Part shown: piece by piece, positions 8,715 to 17,535 of the stretch
Layout: each line of letters starts with the position of its first letter
Numbering within the stretch: the first letter of the stretch is position 1
Assembly (NCBI RefSeq): GCF_900117425.1
Contig: NZ_FPEH01000012.1
Span: 124,001 to 188,000, forward strand
From: Novosphingobium sp. NDB2Meth1
GTDB lineage: Bacteria; Pseudomonadota; Alphaproteobacteria; Sphingomonadales; Sphingomonadaceae
Direction: 5' to 3'
DNA: 64,000 nt
Position numbers and translations under genes: made by a program
Notes under the pieces: generated by a model
Database searches by the model: none
Told to the model about the DNA's origin: nothing
Seen by the model: only the letters and a program-made list of their open reading frames with translations

Positions 8715-10835
8715 ATGGTTAATGTGAAGTCTCTGCTTCTGGCCGCGACTGCTGTCGCCGGTACGGTTGCATCGCCCGCCTTCGCGCAGCAGATCCCGCT
8801 GCCTGCCCCTGCGACTGCTGATGGCGCGCTGCACGGCGCCGGTGCTTCGTCGGTCCAGAACGTTGTGGCCCGCAGCTTCAACTGCCTCAGCGCTGTCGAC
8901 AACCAGCGTGGTACGTCGACGAGCGCAACCTCGCTGACCACCCTGACGCAGGGTCAGTTCAACGGCACCATCCCCATCAACTGCGCGCTCCCGGCGGACG
9001 CGGTGCAGACCAACGTCCAGGGCAAGTACATCGCGACCGGTTCGGGCTTCGGCCGCACCGTCTGGGCTGATTTCGCCAACGACTTCCGCGGTGGTACTGG
9101 TCCGACCGTGTCGAGCAGCGTGTTCAACCCGTTCGTGACCGCGCCCGACGTGTGGAGCAACGTGCAGTTCGGCTTCTCTGACGCCGGCGTTTCGCCTGCG
9201 GACATCACCACCTACAACACGCGTGCGGCGCCGAGCGCCGGTGCGGCGATCTCGTTCCCGCTCTACCTGCTCCCCGTCGCGATCGCCTACAGCTCGACCT
9301 ACGGCACCAATGCCGCGGGCCAGCCGATGGTGTTCAACGCCCGTGGCCGCGGCATTGCGCCTGCCGGCGGCACCGCCGCTGCGGCGATCAAGCTTTCGAA
9401 GGCTGCCTATTGCGGCATCTTCAACGGCACGCTGACCAACTGGAACGATGTCACGTTCACCGTGCTCAACGGCAACACCCCGCTGTTCGACACGGTCAAC
9501 GACAACGCTTCGCGTTGGGCCGCCGATGGTGCGCCGATCCGTCTCGTCGGCCGTATGGACCGTTCGGGCACGACCGACATCTTCACGCGCCACCTCGCGG
9601 CGGTCTGCAACCCCACCAGCGCCCCGGGCATCCCCGAGCGTCGTTCGGCCCCCACGGCGACCTTGCCGAACGGCCGTCTGCTCTCTCCTGCAGTTCCTGC
9701 CTTCACCGGCACGAACCGCTTTTTGCAGGCCGCCGAATCGCTGCCCTACAACACGGCAACCGGGATCGACTTCCGCAGCGTGCGTTCGGACACCGGCTAT
9801 CGTGTGAACAACACCAGCTCGACGGCTTTCGCCGGCACCGTCAACTCGATCTCGGGCGATTACTTCACCGGTACCGCGATCGCAAACATCGGTACGGCGA
9901 CCTCGCCGACGAGCGCGGCCGGCCCGACCTCGATGCCGACCGGCAGCGTGGGCAGCGGCTACTTCCTGCTGGCAGACGGCAGCTCGCGCGTTGCCGCGGC
10001 GATCACGTTCGCTCCGGACTATCCGCTGAACGGCGTTCTGCTCAACGGCAAGGTCGGCTACATCTCGGCCGACTTCGTCAATCCTTCGGTTGACGCGCTT
10101 GCGGGTCTCTCGGCCGCCACGCTGCAGGTCGGCGTGTCGACGACGCTTTATGCCAACCCGACCGCCGCAGCCGCCCGTACCGCGCTTGGCACGATCCTGC
10201 CGCCGCAGTCGGATACGGCTGGCCTGTTCGTTTCGGCCACGGCTGACAGCCGTCTTGTCCGCCCGCTGACCGGCTCTACTCCGGAACCGGCGACGCGTGC
10301 GAACCCGGTCGCCTGGGCTGATGTTCTCTATGCGGACACCAACCAGTCGCTGGCACGGCCGAACCTGGGTTATCCGATGACGGGTACCACCCAGATCCTG
10401 CTGTACACCTGCTACAACGGTGCGAACCGCGAAGCCATGGTCTCCTTCCTCGGCTGGACCCTTGGTCAGTACCGTACCAAGGGTGATGGTACTCCGGCGC
10501 CCAACGGCCTGCTGAACGGCGTGGTTGCCGCCACTCCGGGCGTGCTCTTCCAGAACAACATCGCCGTTGTTCCTTCGAACTGGACGCGTGCCATCGTGAA
10601 CACGTTCCTTTCGAACCCGACGGCCGAGACGGCTCTGGGTGCGCAGAACCTGTGGATCCAGAACCGCACGATCCCGGCCTACCAGACGGCAACCGCTGCC
10701 ATCTTCTACGGCGACCCGGGCGCTCCGGCTCCGACCGCGAGCCGTCCGGCCGGCACCCTGTACCGGGCTGCCAAGCCGAACATCCGCATCCCGACCACTG
10801 CGAACCCGACCTGCGCGGGCCGCACGGGCGCCTGA
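8715..10835 (+). CDS. Large exported PstS-like (phosphate-binding fold) protein
   Basis: This 706-residue exported protein has a signal peptide ending ASPAFAQ (about residues 1-24). It then shows features of the PstS/type 2 periplasmic binding fold: GAGASSVQNVV near the mature N-terminus, LSKAAYCGIFNGTLTNWND around residues 230-250 (compare LSGxxLxxIFxGxItNWND in PstS) and GRMDRSGTTDIFTRHL around residue 280 (compare the SGTT phosphate-binding loop). It is about twice the length of PstS, and no pstCAB transporter genes are nearby. It is therefore more likely a secreted or surface protein than an ABC-transporter partner. It has a strong Shine-Dalgarno and its own terminator, and many CGT/GGT codons, suggesting high expression. 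Its place beside a type II secretion operon makes it a candidate substrate (inference). Confidence 0.7.
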   Translation: MVNVKSLLLAATAVAGTVASPAFAQQIPLPAPATADGALHGAGASSVQNVVARSFNCLSAVDNQRGTSTSATSLTTLTQGQFNGTIPINCALPADAVQTNVQGKYIATGSGFGRTVWADFANDFRGGTGPTVSSSVFNPFVTAPDVWSNVQFGFSDAGVSPADITTYNTRAAPSAGAAISFPLYLLPVAIAYSSTYGTNAAGQPMVFNARGRGIAPAGGTAAAAIKLSKAAYCGIFNGTLTNWNDVTFTVLNGNTPLFDTVNDNASRWAADGAPIRLVGRMDRSGTTDIFTRHLAAVCNPTSAPGIPERRSAPTATLPNGRLLSPAVPAFTGTNRFLQAAESLPYNTATGIDFRSVRSDTGYRVNNTSSTAFAGTVNSISGDYFTGTAIANIGTATSPTSAAGPTSMPTGSVGSGYFLLADGSSRVAAAITFAPDYPLNGVLLNGKVGYISADFVNPSVDALAGLSAATLQVGVSTTLYANPTAAAARTALGTILPPQSDTAGLFVSATADSRLVRPLTGSTPEPATRANPVAWADVLYADTNQSLARPNLGYPMTGTTQILLYTCYNGANREAMVSFLGWTLGQYRTKGDGTPAPNGLLNGVVAATPGVLFQNNIAVVPSNWTRAIVNTFLSNPTAETALGAQNLWIQNRTIPAYQTATAAIFYGDPGAPAPTASRPAGTLYRAAKPNIRIPTTANPTCAGRTGA

Positions 10836-10864
10836 TCTTCCGATCACGGCACACGCTGAACGAG

Positions 10865-10895
10865 AAGGGCTCCGGAGCAATCCGGGGCCCTTTTT
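10865..10895 (+). terminator. Intrinsic terminator of the PstS-like gene
   Basis: The arms aagggctccgg (10865-10875) and ccggggccctt (10882-10892) pair with one mismatch around a 6-base loop and run into five T residues (10891-10895). It lies 30 bases after the stop codon and separates this gene from the downstream secretion operon. Confidence 0.88.
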
Positions 10896-11011
10896 GTTTA
10901 CCTTTTTCCAGCCCGGGAAAGGGCCTGCCAACGCATCACCAGACTGTCACACAGATTAAACACTGTCCCTCCACAGACCCCTTACACAGGGGTTCGGGGA
11001 ATCAGATTGCG
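10896..11011 (+). promoter_or_regulatory. Upstream region of the two-partner secretion operon
   Basis: This 116-base leader lies between the terminator and the tpsB start. It carries CTGTCAC (10944-10950) and ACTGTCC (10962-10968), which resemble PhoB half-sites but are not at 11-base spacing. It also has a small stem cccct/agggg just upstream of the start. No clear -35/-10 pair was identified. The promoter of the whole 20-kb operon is expected here, because the later genes are nearly contiguous. Confidence 0.4.
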
Positions 11012-12703
11012 ATGGGCGGGCTTAGTGCACATGTTTTACGTGCGAGCTTGCCACTGGCATCGCTGCTGGTGCCCGCATCGTCAGCCTGGGCTGCGCAAGC
11101 GGCCGAGCCAGCGGCGCCCGCGGGGCAGGCGGCACCAACGGGTGCGGCGACGCCAGCCGGCGCGGAGCGTGCGCCCGACAAGTTCTTTATCCAGGCCTAC
11201 GACATTTCCGGCGCGACCGTGCTGCCGGCGAGCGAAATCGAGCGTCTGGTCTATGCCCATTCCGGTCCCGATCGGACCGATGCCGATGTCGAGGCTGCGC
11301 GCAAGGCCTTGCAGGACGCCTATGCCGCACGCGGCTATGGCGCGGCGGTGGTGGAAGTGCCCGTGCAGGAGCGCGAGACGTTTGCCCAAGGCGTGATCCG
11401 GATCGCGGTCAACGAAGTACCGGTCGGGCAAGTGCGGGTCACCGACAGCCGCTATCATTCCTTGTGGGTGGCGCGCCGTCAGGTGCCGTCGCTGGTCGAG
11501 GGCAAGCCGCTCAACATTCCCGCCTTGCAGGCGGACATGACCATGGCCAACCGGTTTCCCGACCGCACGCTCAATCCGATCTTCAAGCCGGGCAGGGCTC
11601 CCGGCACGATCGACGTCGATCTCAATGTCGACGACCAGCGGCCGCTGCATGCCAGCGTCAATATCAACAACGACGCCAGCCCGGCAACGACGCAGCTGCG
11701 CCTCATCAGCACGGTCCGCTATACCAATCTGTTCCAGACCGGGCAGGCCGCGACGTTCACGTACATCGTCTCGCCGCTCAAGCGCGAAGAGACGGAAGTC
11801 TTTTCCGGCTCCTACTCGTTTCCGCTGCTGCGCACGCCGTGGAGCATCGCGATTTCCGGGTACTACTCCAACAGCAACATCTCGGCATTGGGCGGCACCA
11901 ACGTGCTGGGCAACGGTTATCAGGTCGGCGCGCGTGCGATCTATCACCTTGCCACGTCCCGCACCCAGCAGCAGTTCAGCTTTGGGTTCGATTACAAGAA
12001 CTTCAAGCAGAATATCCAGGTCGCTGGCGTTCAAACCAGCACCGCGCCGATCCGCTATCTGCCGATTGAACTGGAATACATGCTTTCCGGTGGCAGTGAA
12101 CGGGTCAACTACTCGGTCTCGCTGGCGACAACAATCGGCCTCCGGGCGATCAGGCCGAAGGTCTGCGCGAGCCTGACCGGGCCTTGCGTGCTGGTCGATG
12201 CGTTCCGCAACCGCGAGCAGTTCAGCAACGAGAACTTCGTTCGCGGCGATCTTTCGGTCGATCTGTCCTACGCCTTCAAGAACGATATCGTCGCCGCGTT
12301 CCGGTTGAACGCGCAGCTGGCGGATTCGCATCTCATCACCAACGAGCAGTTTTCCGCCGGCGGCCTGCGCAGCGTGCGCGGATACTACTCGTCCGAAGCG
12401 GTGGGCGACAACGGGATCGGGCCGAGCCTTGAGGTGCGCTCGCCATCGCTGGCTGGCAGCTTCGGCAAGTGGCTGACCGAAGCGCGGTTCTTCGCGTTTG
12501 GCGATGCTTCTTTCCTGCGCGTGCTGAACCCCTTGCCCGAACAGACTTCGAGCTTCGCGCTCGTCGGCATCGGCGGCGGTCTGAGGGTCCGAATTTTTGA
12601 CCGGATTTCCGGTGAAGTCCTGGGGGCGGTCGCGATGACCGGCGGCCCGGTGACCAAGCGGGGTGCGCCCCGCGTGAGCTTCGATGTGAAGGGGGAATTC
12701 TGA
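11012..12703 (+). CDS. Two-partner secretion outer-membrane transporter (TpsB, ShlB/FhaC family)
   Basis: TpsB proteins are Omp85-type 16-strand barrels that export a TpsA partner. The 563-residue product has a signal peptide (to about ASSAWAA, residue 28) and an Ala/Pro linker. A POTRA_2 domain follows at about residues 57-140 (FFIQAYDISGATVLPASEIE, then YAARGYGAAVVEVPVQE), and then the barrel. The Omp85 L6 signature VRGY is present at about residue 453 (GLRSVRGYYSSEA). The protein ends on Phe (VKGEF), as outer-membrane barrels do. The ATG at 11012 gives a good signal peptide. It heads the operon, whose last gene is the giant TpsA. Confidence 0.93.
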   Translation: MGGLSAHVLRASLPLASLLVPASSAWAAQAAEPAAPAGQAAPTGAATPAGAERAPDKFFIQAYDISGATVLPASEIERLVYAHSGPDRTDADVEAARKALQDAYAARGYGAAVVEVPVQERETFAQGVIRIAVNEVPVGQVRVTDSRYHSLWVARRQVPSLVEGKPLNIPALQADMTMANRFPDRTLNPIFKPGRAPGTIDVDLNVDDQRPLHASVNINNDASPATTQLRLISTVRYTNLFQTGQAATFTYIVSPLKREETEVFSGSYSFPLLRTPWSIAISGYYSNSNISALGGTNVLGNGYQVGARAIYHLATSRTQQQFSFGFDYKNFKQNIQVAGVQTSTAPIRYLPIELEYMLSGGSERVNYSVSLATTIGLRAIRPKVCASLTGPCVLVDAFRNREQFSNENFVRGDLSVDLSYAFKNDIVAAFRLNAQLADSHLITNEQFSAGGLRSVRGYYSSEAVGDNGIGPSLEVRSPSLAGSFGKWLTEARFFAFGDASFLRVLNPLPEQTSSFALVGIGGGLRVRIFDRISGEVLGAVAMTGGPVTKRGAPRVSFDVKGEF

Positions 12704-14503
12704 GTGTTTCAGGCAACCGTGAAAACAGCGATCCTGCGCCTGTTGCTGGCGCTCGTCCTGTCGCTGGGGCTGGCCTCTCCGGCCGCCGCAGAGGGTGAGT
12801 CTGCCGGCTGGTGGAACAAGGAGTGGAGCTATCGCAAGGCGGTGACGGTCGATACTTCGCCGACCGGCGTCAACGTCAGTGGTGCGATCGGCCGTACGGT
12901 GGTGCTGGTGCGCCTGCACAGCGGCAATTTCACTTTCACCGATGCGATGGACAACGGTGCGGATGTCCGCTTCGTCGATTCCGACGACAAGACGCCGCTG
13001 CCTTACCATATCGAGCAGTACGATGCGGCCACGGGCATCGCCACGGTGTGGGTTTCGGTGCCGAACCTGACCGGCGGAGAAAAGAAGAAGATCTGGCTCT
13101 ATTTCGGCAACAAGTCGGCGCCGGTCGGCGCGGACGTGCCGGGGACCTTCGATCCCGACTACACCGCCGTCTACCACTTCAGCGAGAAGCCTGGCCAGCC
13201 GGCCACTGATTCCACCGCCAATGCGAACTCGTCCAAAGTGGCGCCCCCGGGGGTCGACGAGAGCGGGATTGTCGGCCGCGCAGCCCAGTTCCCCGGGCAG
13301 GGCGCGCTGGCGATCGATGGCAGCGGCTCGCTCGCGATGACCGCCGGTGCTCCCTTCACCTTCACGGCCTGGGTCAAGCCGCAGCAGCTGAACGGTCAGC
13401 AGGCCATCTTCGCGCGCGGCGGGCTGGTGATCGGGCTGAACGCGGGCGTCCCCTTCGCCTCGGGTCCCGGTGTCTCGGTTTCCGGCAAGACCGCTGTGAA
13501 GCAGGGCGAATGGAGCCACATCGCTTTCGTTTCCGACGGCAAGGCCTTCTTCATCTACATCAACGGCACCGAGCAGGGCACGGCGGCAGGCGCGATGCCG
13601 GCTCTGGATGGCCCGATCAGCATCGGCGGCGAGACCAGCCAGCCCTACACCGGCGCGCTCGACGAAGTGCGCCTTTCGAAGACCGCACGGCCTGCGGCGA
13701 TGCTGCTGGCTATGGCACAGGCCGAAGGTCCGGGCGGCAAGCTTGTCTCGGTCTCGGAGACCGCCGAGAAGCAGAGCTCGGGCAGCGGCGTGCTCGGGTT
13801 CATCATCAGCAAGCTGGAGCCGATCGACACAGTCATCATCGGGCTGTGCATGCTGCTGCTGGCGGCGGCGATCGCGCTGATGACCGTCAAGGTCCGCTAC
13901 CTCAACGCGGCGGACAAGGCGAACAAGCGTTTCCTGCGCTATTTCGAGGCCATGCGCGACGATTTCCGTCCGCTGGATCAGGCCGAAGGTGTGACCCCGC
14001 AGGAAGCGGCCATGATGAACCGCGCTTCGCCGCTGGCGCGGCTCTATGAAGTGGGCTTCGAGGAGCTCTATGAGCGCGTGGTCGCTGCCGGCAACCGGCC
14101 GCTCTCGAGCCAGGCGGTCAACTCGATGCGCGCCGCGGTGGACTCGCAGTTCGTCAAGGAAAACCAGAAGCTCGACCACCTGGTGGTGATTCTCACCATC
14201 GCGATTTCGGGTGGTCCGTTCATCGGCCTGCTCGGCACCGTGGTGGGCGTCATGACCGTGTTCGGCGGCGTGGCGATGGCGGGCGACGTCAACGTGAACG
14301 CGATCGCGCCGGGTATCGCGGCGGCGCTGCTGGCGACGATCGCGGGCCTTGCCTGCGCCATCCCGTCGCTGTTCGGGTACAACTATCTGAACGGCCGCAT
14401 CAGCGGGCTGGCGGATCAGATGCGCGTGTTCATCGAGCAGCTCATCACCCGCATGGCCGAAGTGCAGGCCAATGCCGCGCAAGCTTTCAACGATCAGCAG
14501 TAA
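12704..14503 (+). CDS. ExbB/TolQ proton channel fused to periplasmic DUF2341 and LamG domains
   Basis: The 599-residue chimera starts with GTG directly after the tpsB stop (TGAGTG), with a gggga Shine-Dalgarno. A signal peptide (to about residue 30) is followed by a DUF2341 domain (about 60-140, with WWNKEWSYRKAVTV and VSVPNLTGGEKKKIWLYFGN). A LamG/concanavalin-like domain (about 200-330) and a membrane helix at 374-394 come next. The MotA/TolQ/ExbB domain at about 425-590 has helices near 490-515 (ISGGPFIGLLGTVVGVMTVF) and 535-560. The channel part would use proton-motive force with ExbD and TonB. The large periplasmic lectin-like part is unlike classical ExbB and may contact the cell wall or the secretion partners (inference). 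Confidence 0.88.
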   Translation: MFQATVKTAILRLLLALVLSLGLASPAAAEGESAGWWNKEWSYRKAVTVDTSPTGVNVSGAIGRTVVLVRLHSGNFTFTDAMDNGADVRFVDSDDKTPLPYHIEQYDAATGIATVWVSVPNLTGGEKKKIWLYFGNKSAPVGADVPGTFDPDYTAVYHFSEKPGQPATDSTANANSSKVAPPGVDESGIVGRAAQFPGQGALAIDGSGSLAMTAGAPFTFTAWVKPQQLNGQQAIFARGGLVIGLNAGVPFASGPGVSVSGKTAVKQGEWSHIAFVSDGKAFFIYINGTEQGTAAGAMPALDGPISIGGETSQPYTGALDEVRLSKTARPAAMLLAMAQAEGPGGKLVSVSETAEKQSSGSGVLGFIISKLEPIDTVIIGLCMLLLAAAIALMTVKVRYLNAADKANKRFLRYFEAMRDDFRPLDQAEGVTPQEAAMMNRASPLARLYEVGFEELYERVVAAGNRPLSSQAVNSMRAAVDSQFVKENQKLDHLVVILTIAISGGPFIGLLGTVVGVMTVFGGVAMAGDVNVNAIAPGIAAALLATIAGLACAIPSLFGYNYLNGRISGLADQMRVFIEQLITRMAEVQANAAQAFNDQQ

Positions 14504-14515
14504 GGAAACCGACCG

Positions 14516-14923
14516 ATGCAGGTAGGTGGCGGCCGCAAGGCCTATGACGACATCAACATCACCCCGATGCTGGACCTGGCCTACGTGCTGCTGGTCATCT
14601 TCATCCTGATGGCGACGGCATCGGTGCAGGGCATCAAGGTCGATCTGCCCAAGGCGAGCTCGGCCAAGAGCCTCGTCCAGCCCAAGACCATCGCGATAAC
14701 GGTGAACAACCAGGGGCAGATCTTCATGGACGCGTTCCCGGTCACGCTGGCCGACCTTGAGACGCGCCTGCGCAATGCCAAGGCCTCGAACCCCGACGTC
14801 CCGATCGTGCTGAAGGGCGACCAGACCGCGCAATACGGCAAGATCACCGAAGTGCTCGACTTGTGCCGCCAGCTTGACCTGAACAAGGTCGGTCTCGTCA
14901 CCGGCAAGCCGACCGCTGCCTGA
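14516..14923 (+). CDS. ExbD/TolR family proton-channel subunit
   Basis: The 135-residue product has a short cytoplasmic N-terminus and one membrane helix (about 17-37) carrying the conserved proton-path Asp in NITPMLDLAYVLLVIF. A periplasmic ExbD/TolR domain follows (VPIVLKGDQTAQYGKITEVL). It pairs with the upstream ExbB-type channel and downstream TonB. The gap from the channel gene is 12 bases. Confidence 0.93.
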   Translation: MQVGGGRKAYDDINITPMLDLAYVLLVIFILMATASVQGIKVDLPKASSAKSLVQPKTIAITVNNQGQIFMDAFPVTLADLETRLRNAKASNPDVPIVLKGDQTAQYGKITEVLDLCRQLDLNKVGLVTGKPTAA

Positions 14924-14954
14924 TAACCGGACCGGACCCAGAGCAGACCGCGCC

Positions 14955-15653
14955 GTGGCCAGACAACCATCCTTTCCGGATCCCGAAGAGCAGGGGTCGC
15001 GCCGCGGGCTGCTGATCGCAGTCGGCGCGGTGGTGGTGATCGCCGTGCTGTGGTTTGCCTATTCGGCGCTGACCGCGACCAAGGGCGTGAAGGTCGAAGC
15101 GCCGCCGCCCGCGGTGGTTTCGATGCTGCCCCCGCCGCCCCCGCCACCGCCTCCTCCGCCGCCGCAGCCCAAGCCGCCCGAACCGCAGGAAAAGGCCGCG
15201 CCCGTGCCCAGCGTCGAGCCGCCCAAGGCCGCGCCCGCGCCGGCTGCGGTTTCGATCAATGGCCCGGCGCAGGCCGGCAGCGATGCCTTCGGTCTGCAAT
15301 CGGGCAATGGCGGCGGCCTCGGCGGCGGCGGCTCCACCGGCGCCTGCACCGGCCCCGCTTGCGGCGGCACGGGCATGAGCGAGGTGTTCTATCGCCGCTA
15401 TCTGAGCGCGGTCCTGCAGGAAAAGGTGCAGCGCGACGACCGGGTCAACCGGCTGGTGTTCAGCGCCGACTTTGCGATCACCATTTCGCCTTCGGGCCGC
15501 ATCAGTTCGGTCAGCCTGCTCAAGACCAGCGGGCGTGACGACCGCGATGCTGCGCTCAAGGCCATTCTGCTTGCCATTTCCAATCTCGATCCGCCGCCCA
15601 GCGGGGTCCGGTTTCCGCAGCGGATCACGGTTCGAGGCAGGCGTTCGCTGTGA
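14955..15653 (+). CDS. TonB-like energy transducer
   Basis: The product has 232 residues from a GTG start at 14955. It has a membrane helix at about residues 18-39, a proline-rich spacer with a run of 12 prolines (about 60-72) and a Gly-rich stretch. The C-terminal TonB domain is at about 140-230 (SEVFYRRYLSAVLQEKVQRD, then FAITISPSGRISSVSLLKTSG). The domain layout is that of a TonB protein spanning the periplasm. No TonB-dependent receptor is encoded next to it; the barrels nearby are TpsB and a porin, which is unusual for a dedicated TonB. Confidence 0.88.
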   Translation: MARQPSFPDPEEQGSRRGLLIAVGAVVVIAVLWFAYSALTATKGVKVEAPPPAVVSMLPPPPPPPPPPPPQPKPPEPQEKAAPVPSVEPPKAAPAPAAVSINGPAQAGSDAFGLQSGNGGGLGGGGSTGACTGPACGGTGMSEVFYRRYLSAVLQEKVQRDDRVNRLVFSADFAITISPSGRISSVSLLKTSGRDDRDAALKAILLAISNLDPPPSGVRFPQRITVRGRRSL

Positions 15654-15684
15654 GCACGCCTGAACGCATTCCAGGGGAAGTTTG

Positions 15685-17535
15685 ATGAGACGGTTGAGGT
15701 CTTCTTTAGCATCGGCGCCGCTGCTGGCAGTGTCGCTCTGCGCGGCTCTTGCGGCGACGCCCGCATATGCCGACGAGCAGGCCGGATCGGCGCCTGCTGC
15801 AAAACCCGCCCCGTCGAGCAATGCGATGGTCAACCTCGTCCGGCTGCTTGTCGCGCAGGGTACGATCACGCGCGAGAACGGCGAGAAGCTGATCCAGGAA
15901 GCGGAGCGCGAGGCGGCTGAGGCGCGTCTGGCGGCCGCAGCGCCTGCAGCAGCACCGGCTGCGGCGGGGAACCCGGCTGCGGTCGCCGGCGGGCAGTATG
16001 CGGTCGGCAATCTCCCCCCGCCGCCGCAGGGCACCATCCGCGTCCCCTATATTCCGCAAGTCGTGCGCGATCAGATCCGCGACGAGCTGCGCGACGAGGT
16101 GCTCAAGCAGGCCAAGGCGCAGGGCTGGTCCTCGCCGGGCAAGGCTGCGCCGGACTGGGTGCACAATCTCAACATCTACGGCGACATGCGCCTGCGTTCC
16201 CAGTCGCACTTCTACAGCAAGGACAATTCGGACTTCGTGCCGAACTTCCAGCAGATCGTGTCGGGCGTAAACGGGCAGGATCCGGTCCCGCTCGATCTGA
16301 TCAACGATCCGATCCCGCTGCTCAACACGCGGCAGAACCAGTACAACCTGCTGCGCTATCGCCTGCGCGTCGGCGTCGATTTCAATATCGGTGACAGGGT
16401 CAAGGTCGGCTTCATGCTGGGCGGCGGCAACGATGTCTCGCCGGTCGGCTCGAACGTGAACCTCGCGGGCAATTTCACCGACCGCAATTTCATGATCCAC
16501 AAGGCCTTCATCCAGGCCCGGCCGACCGACTGGGCCACGATCACGGCCGGGCGTATCGGCAATCCGTTCTGGTCGAGCGAGGCGCTGTTCGACAACGATC
16601 TGAGCTTTGACGGATTTGCGGGTGACTTCCGCTGGTCGAGCCCGAATGGTCTGCTTGACGGCAAGCTTGTGCTGGGTGCGTTCCCGCTGAACTTCGGCGC
16701 GCTGAACTTCCCCAACACGTCGAACGTCAAGACCGGTGTGCCGCAGCGCTGGCTGTTCTCCGCCCAGGCCGAGACCGACTTCCATCTCGGCGGGGATGTC
16801 TTCGTCCGCTCCGCCGTCAGCTACCATCACTATATCAACATGCAGGGTCGGCCTTCGGCGCCTTGCGCGCTCTACCTCGGCGTCACCGAATGCTCGACCG
16901 ACGGCACGGCGGCGGGCTTCGTGCAGAAGGGCAATACGCTCTCGTTCATCCGGCGCATCGTTTTCGATCCCACCTTGCCGGCAACCGCGGTGCAGCCGCA
17001 GCCGCAGCTGCTCGGTCTCGTCCAGCCCTACCACATCCTCGATGGGATGATCTCGGTGAAGGTGCCGATGGGCGAGAACACCGACGTCACCTTTAGCGGC
17101 GAATACATGCGCAACCTCGGCTTCAGCCGCAGCAATGCGTGCCGCTACGGGCTGGCCGGTCAGCCGGTCAACAACGGCGGATCGGGCGGCAACGGCAATA
17201 TCTGCGATCCGGTCGAGGCCAACCGCACGCCTTATGTGGGCGGCAACCAGGGTTTCGACCTGCAGATCGGCGCAGGCTGGGCGCATCCCAACCGTCCGGG
17301 CCAGTGGCGGGCCTACGTGGGTTATCGCTATCTTGAAACCGACGCCGTGGTCGATGCCTTCACCAACGACTACTGGCGCCTCGGCGGCACCAACATGAAG
17401 GGTTACGTCATCGGTGGCACGGTCGGCCTCTACAAGAATGTCACCATCGGCGGGCGCTGGCTGAGCGCCAACGAGATCACCGGCGAGCCGCTCGCCATCG
17501 ATGTCCTGCAAATCGATCTGAACGTGGAGTTCTGA
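15685..17535 (+). CDS. Putative outer-membrane porin
   Basis: This 616-residue exported protein has a signal peptide (to about TPAYADEQ, residue 29). A helical segment follows (MVNLVRLLVAQGTITRENGE to about residue 85) that could form an oligomerising coiled coil. Then comes a long beta-barrel-type region with alternating aromatic strands and a terminal Phe (LNVEF). This matches the putative porin family often annotated near ExbB/ExbD genes. A TTG lies directly before the ATG; the ATG at 15685 is preferred, with Shine-Dalgarno ggggaag. Its stop overlaps the next start (TGATG), so it belongs to the operon. The transported solute is unknown. Confidence 0.82.
   Translation: MRRLRSSLASAPLLAVSLCAALAATPAYADEQAGSAPAAKPAPSSNAMVNLVRLLVAQGTITRENGEKLIQEAEREAAEARLAAAAPAAAPAAAGNPAAVAGGQYAVGNLPPPPQGTIRVPYIPQVVRDQIRDELRDEVLKQAKAQGWSSPGKAAPDWVHNLNIYGDMRLRSQSHFYSKDNSDFVPNFQQIVSGVNGQDPVPLDLINDPIPLLNTRQNQYNLLRYRLRVGVDFNIGDRVKVGFMLGGGNDVSPVGSNVNLAGNFTDRNFMIHKAFIQARPTDWATITAGRIGNPFWSSEALFDNDLSFDGFAGDFRWSSPNGLLDGKLVLGAFPLNFGALNFPNTSNVKTGVPQRWLFSAQAETDFHLGGDVFVRSAVSYHHYINMQGRPSAPCALYLGVTECSTDGTAAGFVQKGNTLSFIRRIVFDPTLPATAVQPQPQLLGLVQPYHILDGMISVKVPMGENTDVTFSGEYMRNLGFSRSNACRYGLAGQPVNNGGSGGNGNICDPVEANRTPYVGGNQGFDLQIGAGWAHPNRPGQWRAYVGYRYLETDAVVDAFTNDYWRLGGTNMKGYVIGGTVGLYKNVTIGGRWLSANEITGEPLAIDVLQIDLNVEF

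Noticed and set aside
11081..14833. A 1250-codon open frame on the reverse strand across tpsB, exbB and exbD
   Set aside because: It is antisense to clear, homologous, signal-peptide-bearing genes; its translation is Arg/His/Asp-rich with no domain, a typical GC-rich shadow.
15121..15180. C-rich run as a possible sequencing error or tandem repeat
   Set aside because: It encodes the proline-rich spacer expected of TonB, and the frame continues into the TonB C-terminal domain.
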